64,000 nucleotides of DNA from Leptasterias polaris (taxonomy: Eukaryota > Echinodermata > Asteroidea > Forcipulatida > Asteriidae). The stretch spans positions 3,232,001-3,296,000 of the forward strand of contig JAZGTN010000119.1 of NCBI GenBank assembly GCA_037783415.1. The letters are read 5' to 3'. Under the pieces are notes generated by a model, which made no database searches, had not been told where the DNA came from, and worked only from the letters and a program-made list of their open reading frames with translations. A program made the translations under genes and the position numbers. This document shows positions 23,744 to 64,000 of this stretch, piece by piece (the stretch's first letter is position 1; the number at the start of each line of letters is the position of its first letter).

Positions 23744-26399
23744 AGGGCAGGTATATGTGTGGTAATCACTCTTAAAATCAATTGCAATAAAAACCTATTG
23801 GTTAGAAGCCCACAGCAGCTTTCGACAGTATGAAGCATATGTACAAAAAACATTTTGTTATGCCCCCGAATTAAAATCTGAGAAACGTTTCTATCAGAAA
23901 CGCTTCTCAGATTGTGTATTCCTATTAGAATTTACTATTCCTGCACGGACATATTCGCTCCGGATTTTTGGCGATATCTCAAAAACGCGACAACCTTTTG
24001 AATTGAAATTTTCACAGTTTAGTTTAATTGTACGTATCTTGATTTATATAGGATTGATACAATCGAACGCTTCCAAAAACCAAAGCCAATAACTGTATAT
24101 TGCATTTCACGTGCACACAATGATTGCATGGACTCTGATAGCTTGCTACTTCCTGCCCAAGCTAACATTTATTTTATAAACCTGAATTCCCCTATCCAAA
24201 GCGCATTTTTACTCGACAAGAATTCCTAATATTAGTCAGGTATTATGTACACTTCAAAGACATTTCTTCAACTGTTTGGATCATTGATTGACTTAGCTTT
24301 CAAATCAACCATCATAAATTGTGTACATGGTTGGATTTCAAGGAGTTCTGAGAACAATGAATTGTTTGAACATTGTTTGAAGGCAGTGTGATCTTTGAAG
24401 TACGATCCCCAAAATGCACCTGACATGATCGAAACAACTACTGGCTAAACAAAATACAACACATCAGCTCTATGGAAACAGGCTGCGGCTTTAAAAAACA
24501 ATCACTCAAGCATTCTCACAATTCCCCTTAAATAAAAATAAAAAACTTGTGGAGATGATCCTCAGATTGGGACTCCCAATTGGAGAATTCCCCTCCCCCC
24601 CCCCAAAATAAAAAATAAACTGACACAGTCCACGTACAAAGAGTCCATTTACAATGCATACATTTATCAGACAATGGTGTATAGTACAAGTGTTTTTCTG
24701 TACAGTTTAAATTATTGCTGCATAGCTATATACTTGTACTCTCCAAACCTCCGAAGGGAGATCGCTCGCCACTCTTAAACCATCCTCTCCATAATTAGGG
24801 GAAAAAACCAGCGGGTTCTCCCGGTCTTTGTCTCGCTATTTCACAAATATATACTAAGAGAAAATATCTGAACCTAGCAAAAGCTATACAAGGGGCCCTT
24901 CAGATCAGATACTCGGCTACATTTTGGATCGATTTCAGAGTCCTCACCAATTTATTTACAGAGGTTAGTTCCTTGTGCACACGGCAATAGTACAAGTTCT
25001 AAATGGCGACCTTAAAAATGTGACCGGACTGTTTTGTGTTTCCAAGCCATGTTTTGAAGAAGAAAGAAAAAGATAAAAACATGACAGAGATTTATTGTCA
25101 CATCTAACTTGTTTTAGGTAACAGGCTTGTGATGCTTGAGACATCGTGTTGGATGGCGTTTAAAAGATCTTTTCCAATTGAATCCAGAAATGCTACAATT
25201 TGAAAAATGAAAACAATCTACTCCCATTTGTGTGCGAGTGGTTTCTAGGTAATATACTGCAAGCCTCGAGACCTCTGCAACATTGACGATTGGACACGGA
25301 AATCGATCAAATTCACCAACATTCACCTTTGTGAAACGACTCTTATTAAACTGAGAACCAAATGTTTATCTGTCAAGGCTCTCTGAGGAAAAAAAAACAA
25401 GGAAAAAGGGGGAGAAAATGAGGGTCTAATGTTGTAAATCTGGTAGGTCCAAAAATTGGCTCAAAAAAAAAAAAAATAATAAAATTTGCTTGGTAGATAT
25501 TGGTTATTCAGCCAAATGCGATGTAGTTCACATTGTTGTAACTGGTGCCACGCAATATTTTTTGCTAAAATTGTTTACTCAAGTAAATTATTTTTTGTTA
25601 ATTTTTGTGTGTGAATTAGACCTCACTTTAGGACTAGGTGGGGCCTGGCTTAGAAATAGAAGAAAGACAAAAATGCTTAGCACTTTTGAGGAGTACTTTT
25701 ATGATGAGTGAATTTGGTTCCTTCTGTTTAAGAGTCAGTTCACAAGGGTTTTATGCACATTGCAAGCTTCAGATCGTCTGTACACATCTTTACAATGAGA
25801 GGAAGAAATATTCATTATTTTTGTTATCATAAAAATGGAAGTTTCTAGTATATTTACTCCTAAAACAGACTCAGAATTTCATAATTTCCAAAAACGCATA
25901 ATGTACAATCGGATACCCAACCTTTGAAAAAATGTACTCTTCCATTTAGCTGAATAAATAAAAAGAAAAAGATAACATTTTCAAAATAGGTCAAATGTTC
26001 TTCTTTTTGTTGTTGTCATAATTTCCTTTGTAAATACAATCCAATTTGCATAACATTTTAAACGTGATAAAAGCTTTCATCCTGAATTTGTAATTACTTT
26101 TTGGCGAGATAAAATATCAAGAACTTTGTTCCCTTGAAGTCAAAAAATTGTTCTTGAACCAAAATTGTAAAAGATTAAGGAGGACATGTCCCAAGTAGGA
26201 AACACTCCATTCAAGTAGAGGAAAAGAAGTCTACATTACGGGAAAATTTTATTAAAGATTTTCCCGAGTTTTCCATTTTTCTTGGAGCTTTCCCGTAAAG
26301 GATAAGGAAAAATTAGTCTAAAGTATCGGGCAGAGTTGTACGGTAGTACTCATCAGAACTTATCAAATTGTGCTCAGACTCCTACCCACAGATAAGTAC

Positions 26400-27040
26400 A
26401 TATAATCATATTCATACTGGAGAAAAATACTCGCAATCATACTCATACTCATGGAAGAGTACTAAATACTTGATATCATAGAAAAGTACTCGTACTCAAG
26501 GAAAAGTATTCCTACTCATGGAAAAGAACTCGTACTAATGGAAAAGAACTCGTACTCATAGAAAAGTACTCGTACTCATAGAAAAGTACTCGTACTCATA
26601 GAAAAGTACTCGTACTCATAGAAAAAGTACGCGTACTCATGAAAAAGTACATGTACTCATGAAAAAGTACATGTACTCATGGAAAAGTACTCGTACTCAT
26701 GGAAAAGTACTCGTACTCATAGAAAAGAACTCGTACTCATAGAAAAGAACTCGTACTCATAGAAAAGTACTCGTACTCATGGAAAAGTACTCGTACTCAT
26801 ACACTTGGAAATGTACTTTTAATCGTACTCTTACTCCTGAAAATGTACCCGTACTCACTCTTATTGAAAGTAATCGTACTCAAATTCATGAAAAAGTACT
26901 CGTACTCAGGGAAACATTCTCGTACTCCTACTCGTGAAAAAGAGCGTAGACTCCTACTCTTGCGAAAAGTACTCGTTCTTAAACCCATGGATAGGAATTC
27001 ATACTCATACTTGTAATCATGGAAAAGTACTCAACTACAG
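26400..27040. repeat. 20-bp minisatellite (agaaaagtactcgtactcat)
   Basis: About 15 well-kept units between 26490 and 26800, decaying at both sides. Each unit contains the direct repeat gtactc.gtactc. Intergenic. Confidence 0.85.
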
Positions 27041-27057
27041 CTCCGGTATCAGGTCTG

Positions 27058-27270
27058 GAATCTATAGATAGGTTGCAGTATTACGGGCAATTTGGAACAC
27101 ACAGTCATGCGTTACGCGTGAGAACGGCGTGCAGCACGCGCACATTTCACCAAACTCATTGCATGATTGGTTAGTGAATGACGCGGCTGCGTTAATAATT
27201 TGAGCACTTGACGCGCCTGCAAGCCAAAATGCGATTTGCCCGTAAAGATGGCGTCTACTGGGAACTATCT
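27058..27270. mobile_element. Dispersed element with cacgcgcacatt core; related copies at 34712-34935 and 61436-61610
   Basis: The shared text includes acacacagtcatg, cgtgcagcacgcgcac, caaactcattgca and gcctgcaagccaaaa with 61460-61600. The 27 kb copy is bounded by ctatagatag and actatctata, and the 34.7 kb copy by gatagatag and actatctatag, consistent with short inverted ends. Confidence 0.6.
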
Positions 27271-27649
27271 ATATTCAAGTAGGGGCAAGGCCACGTTTCC
27301 TGACTAATTGGCACTTCCAATTACGTAACATTTCCAAACGGGGTCTGATCATTTATACCGAGGTTACCTGGTCTTCAGGAGGCCATTAAAAAAAAAAAAA
27401 AAGCTTTCTAAACTTTGATCAGGACATTGTGCTAATAATGCAAATAGGTATCTCCATGGAAGCTATTTCCATGGTAACACAAGCAGAGATCAATGTAATA
27501 AGACTCGTACTTGTTACGAGAGAGAAAAATATTTCTAAAAAACATAAATAAACAGAGACTAAGTACAAGCCTCTTGGTGGGATCACCTTACGATAAATGT
27601 CTGGTTCCTTCGTAATTTTGCAATAAATATTACAAATCTAGTAAATAAC

Positions 27650-28540
27650 TAAAAATGTAACCGGTTCTGACCAGCTGTAACTGGCTTACACTAGACAGAA
27701 CCGGTCAGATCTGGATACTACATAATAACGACAACACTGCTTCTGCTGGAATGAGACTCAAGCCGTACATATGCTGTTGCGTTTATTCCAAAATAGTTTA
27801 TTCAAATATGAGTTGTACGCAGTGTGGTACTAGGTTGTGGTTGGTCTCGAGTGGTTCCAAGTGGTCAAATCTGGATTGAACCAGATTGAAGTGGTTTCAA
27901 GTCTTGCTCATGACAGTCAGATCTGTTTAAGCTGCTTTTTATGAGAGTAAAAAATGCTGAGCAACCATTCAATCCGGTTTAAAAGCTGGATGTGTTTTAT
28001 TCTACAACTGCTGCTCAAAACCGGCTAAGACCGGTATCCTCTGGTCACAAATCCATGTTGAATTTAACATTGACTAGCCCTGGGCATCTGATCAAGTCTG
28101 AACAAGATCTCGGAGGAAAGATTCCGCTAGAAAACCGGTTGTATCTGGTCAGAGCCGACCCAGTATGGTGATCCAGACTTCAACAAGTGTAGACTGGATC
28201 TGGTCATTGATGATGATCAAAAACCTCCTTTGATAAAAAAAACATTCCAAGCTGGATCTGGGAGAGAGAGAACTGATCACAACCAGTTCAAACTGGATCT
28301 ACAATAGAGGAATCCGGTTACAACCAGTCCAAGCTGAATCTTGCAGAGAGATCCAGTCTGGCTGACAGCATTGCTCTTGCATCTAGATAGTCATCAGCCA
28401 CTGTGACACGGTTTCACCTGGTTTCAACTAGTCCATACTGGTTTCTACAAACAAATGTATCATCAGCCACTTCTCTCTGGGCTGGGTTTGGTCAGTTACG
28501 GCTAGTTCAAACCAGTTCTGACTGGTCCAAACCGCTTATG
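27650..28540. repeat. Degenerate accggt/ctggat repeat tract
   Basis: Dense variants of aaccggttctgac, ctggatctgg and accagttcaaactgg over about 900 bp. Shorter stretches of the same words occur at 37890-38095, 43250-43450 and 55140-55345. Confidence 0.55.
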
Positions 28541-28747
28541 ATGAATTCCACATGGAATGTGAGGAAGGGTTGGTCTACGGTGGCACACCACCCAGCTTGG
28601 TCCCATAGCTTGTTAATCTAACTGCCACCTGAGACAAACAGAAAAAAAACTTTTACTGACAGTGACACCTTAAATCAAAAGTGGGTGTATTCAACAACTT
28701 AATACTGCCCCAAAAAGGAAACAAAGAAAAAGTGTTACCTCTGTAAC

Positions 28748-29172
28748 AAATGGGTGTCGTGGCTGAGCGATCAATCTCACTGGACTCAAGCTCTAGTGTT
28801 TCTAATGAGCAGAGTGTGGGTTCAAGTCCAAGTCTTGACATTTCAGCAAGACACTTGACCATTATTGCTTTGTCATTTGGATAGGGCATAAAGCCATAGG
28901 TCCAATGTTTGTTTTTTGTAATTCAAGTAAAAGAACCCAATAAACTTTACTTTTTTATGTATCGTTAACAGAAGGGGTTCACCCCGGTGTTTGCTGGTGT
29001 GGCTGCAGATTGCGCCACAGCACCTTGTAATCCATTACATGGTGCTATGAAAATAAATGGGGCCTTATGATTCAAACATAGCTCCACATACCGAGTAGAA
29101 AATACTAATGAGAGCTTTGAGATGCCCGAGGGTGTGATGAAAGCACATTATAAGAGCAGAGTATTATTGTTT
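28748..29172 (+). mobile_element. tRNA-derived SINE copy
   Basis: Head gtgtcgtggctgagcgatca ... gtgggttcaagtcc resembles tRNA A and B boxes. The tail includes gagctttgagatgcccgagg. It matches the better head at 53640-53745 (opposite strand) in gtggctgagcg, aagctctagtgttt and gcagagtgtgggttc. Confidence 0.65.
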
Positions 29173-29317
29173 ATGAGCAAGGACAGTGTATTGTTGCTTT
29201 GCACAGAAGTGAATGGAGAGACAATGATTTGAAGGACTGACATCTTCTGGTGGCTAGGATTTGGGTCAAATTCTAAAACTTGTTAAGCTGAAAAATATTT
29301 ATGAGCAATTGAATCTA

Positions 29318-29510
29318 CATTATAATAATAATAATAATAATAGTGGCTTCTTATATAGCGCTCATACCCACCACTCAGTGATGCTCAAGGCGCTTGAACA
29401 GTCAGTATTTTCCTGCAAGGTATGTGGAGCTACGTTTTTGAAGTATGAGACCTATTCCTTTACATAGCACCATGTAATGGCTTACAAGGTGCTGTGGTGC
29501 ATTATGCTGC
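29318..29510 (-). mobile_element. SINE fragment next to the liprin terminal exon
   Basis: Reverse orientation: a TAA microsatellite tail, then gcgctcatacccaccactca, gatgctcaaggcgcttgaac, and tagcaccatgtaatgg, the inverse of text at 29012-29045. Ends about 80 bp from the liprin stop codon, so it probably lies in the 3' UTR. Confidence 0.6.
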
Positions 29511-29588
29511 CAATCAAATCAGTTTTGGGCGAGTATTTTGGGTGAGCCAATTTCCTACCTGAGATTTGAGTTGTCACTACTCCTGGTG

Positions 29589-62139
<32,551 letters not shown>

Positions 62140-62155
62140 CTGTAAAATCAAGAAT

Positions 62156-62640
62156 GGAATCAATCAATGGAATCAGACAGTTCAATTTCCAATTCATCAA
62201 TGAACAGCAAATTGATTTATCAATATACATTTGATCAATAAACATCTAATCTACATGAACAATCAATCAGATGATTGTTCAATTTCCAATTTATCAATGA
62301 ACAGTAAATAGATTGATCAATGATCAATAAACAAATAATCTACATGAATAATCAGTCAACTGACTGAACAGTTTACAACCAATTTACAATAAATATATCA
62401 CTAATAAATTAATTCATCAATTTACAATAAATAAATCAATCAATCAATTGATGGATCACATTACAATCAATTTACTTGATCAGTCGACAAATCAGTTTCC
62501 AACCAGTTAACAGTGACTAACGATCAACCAATCAATCTAATAGTGTTGATAATCTATATCCATACCCCAGTTAATCACAGCAATCAATCAACGTACCAAT
62601 CAATTGATGTCTACAGTCTATCAATCAAAAAGTCAAGTAT
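62156..62640. repeat. AATCAAT-rich low-complexity tract
   Basis: Dense atcaat/caatcaat words in the first intron visible upstream of exon a, with a diverged duplication (ttcaatttccaat.tatcaatg at 62180 and 62278). Confidence 0.6.
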
Positions 62641-64000
62641 ACTACTAAAAATAATCAACTAACTACATGTACTTTGTAAAACATGAACAAATCATGTACA
62701 CTTCCATCTGCCTTTTACCAGTTATAAATCCTATTACAAACAAGGACAAAAAGAAGTACGAAATATTCACAGTCAAAGTTTTTGTGTTGCTTGGATCTGA
62801 CAAACATGTACAGACTACTGTTCTGTAGTCCAATCAGGCCAGTCTTTCAAATCCAGGATTCACAATATCCTTATGAACATGCCCCCTGCTCACAATTTAT
62901 GAACTCTTGCTGTAGTTTATTACTAACTACCTTCTTGTTCGCTTGAGTAAGATAATAAAAAAATAAAAAAATTAAATTGGTAACGAGTTGGTTTTATGCC
63001 AGCAGTGTTTTCCCCAGGCAATTCTGGAGGATCAACTGAGGGAACATTTTAAACATGAATGCAATCCCCCGAAGACGTCACCTCCTACCCCACTTCACAG
63101 ACAGTTCAGTCGTCCATGGTTCATGCATAACCCATGATCTGGTTAGCGAGTACCCAAGCCAATGTGTTGAGCCAGGCATTATTGATGCAAGAAAAGATAG
63201 CGAGTCGCTACGGCATCGCTAAACAATTGATAAAATGTCGCGCTAAACTTTTGCGCAAATGTCATTATGTGCATACATTCTTGACAGGGAAGGAACGGAG
63301 AAGGTGCGAAGCAGACAACTGGAGCACGACGCCGTGGTTGAAAGAAAAAAGTACAAGTAATGTTCAAGATTTTGTGGCTATGAATGAACTCGGGCTGATG
63401 TTCATTTACTTTCATGGAGTAGCGTTTGGTTCGGATAAGATCTTGTCCTGCTTTTTATCAACTGCCACAGAGTGGATCAAGGGGGACTATCTTCACTGAC
63501 CCCGAGTAAGATAAGTTTAGTCTCAACGTTTGAACTAGCCTGCTGTAGTCAGCCTGAGGAGTGTTTTCATACTGTACCTACCAACATTGAAACCACAGAA
63601 ATACATACATGTAGGAACACCAGTTTTACGAGTCCACAGACAGCGATGCAATCATTCTTGCAATTGTATGTCTTTAAAACAAAGTACAAAAATCATTGTA
63701 TCCCGTCAGAAAATCTCTACTGTCGCAAGCAAATGGCACCCTCTTTTACCAGAGCTTTTTGATCTTGTTTATTGCTGTCTCTTGTCAGAGATAGGAATGG
63801 TCTGATTTTTTCGCGGCCTGTAATCTCAAAAATCGGGACAATTCCAATTAAATCAGAACAGTTGGCAGGTTCCCATCAGGGCCCATTTTCATAGAGCTGC
63901 TTAAACAATAAAAATGTAGCTAAGCACAACAGAATTACACATACCGGAATAAGGTTACCAGCCAAAATATCATGTCAATGTACAATTTGTGACTGGTATC
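62641..64000. other. Liprin intron / window end, repeats only
   Basis: No conserved liprin N-terminal exon recognised. 63613-63873 is the second copy of the 30132-30395 repeat, and 63877-64000 begins a GGGCCC-family MITE cut by the window end. ORFs at 63134-63499 and others show no recognisable domain. Confidence 0.5.

Larger units (their letters stand above)
19651..29588. other. Intergenic region / liprin 3' flank, no gene supported
   Basis: No ORF here is recognisable. The stretch contains tandem repeats (20430-20812, 21053-21314, 26400-27040), foldback elements and SINE copies listed separately. The liprin 3' UTR must begin at 29588 and run leftwards; the nearest - strand AATAAA candidates I noted are near 27984 and 27780-27802. 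Confidence 0.5.

Overview
This window is animal nuclear DNA: spliced genes with GT-AG introns, long introns full of short interspersed and foldback repeats, and no operons. The two recognisable proteins and the repeat style (tRNA-derived elements, short elements with ends like CCAGGGCCCAATTTC) suggest a deuterostome invertebrate, probably a starfish-like echinoderm. The organism is an inference; the gene families are firm.

Region 1 (1-10.3 kb, + strand) holds the last seven coding exons (316-4789) of a BRSK/SAD polarity kinase. They encode the end of the UBA region, the Pro/Ser-rich linker and the KA1-like domain; the kinase domain lies upstream of the window. A long repeat-rich stretch follows, probably 3' UTR, with a candidate poly(A) signal at 10322. 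Region 2 (10.4-14.4 kb, - strand) is a four-exon gene of about 776 residues that I do not recognise. It converges tail to tail on BRSK.

Region 3 (15.0-19.65 kb) is a satellite-like array of a 54-bp unit, over 80 copies, with higher-order structure. Region 4 (19.7-29.6 kb) has no gene that I can support; it holds tandem repeats, foldback elements and SINEs.

Region 5 (29.6-62.1 kb, - strand) is one large gene, liprin-alpha (PPFIA family). Seventeen exons with mutually consistent phases encode 1018 residues, from the coiled coil through three SAM domains to the C-terminal VRTYSC PDZ ligand. Its N-terminal exons lie beyond 64 kb. SAD kinases and liprin-alpha are both presynaptic assembly factors in other animals, so their proximity is notable, but the sequence shows no co-regulation.

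The most unusual structures are: (a) the 54-bp array, whose length keeps ORFs open on both strands and puts a splice-donor-like GGGGTAAG in most units; (b) three neighbouring liprin coiled-coil exons, each with decayed tandem copies of its own exon edge in the adjacent intron; (c) a 29-bp minisatellite in the last liprin intron that is open in three frames and runs on from the SAM3 exon; (d) a foldback element with a perfect 11-bp target duplication; and (e) an unannotated 90-nt phase 0-0 cassette-exon candidate.
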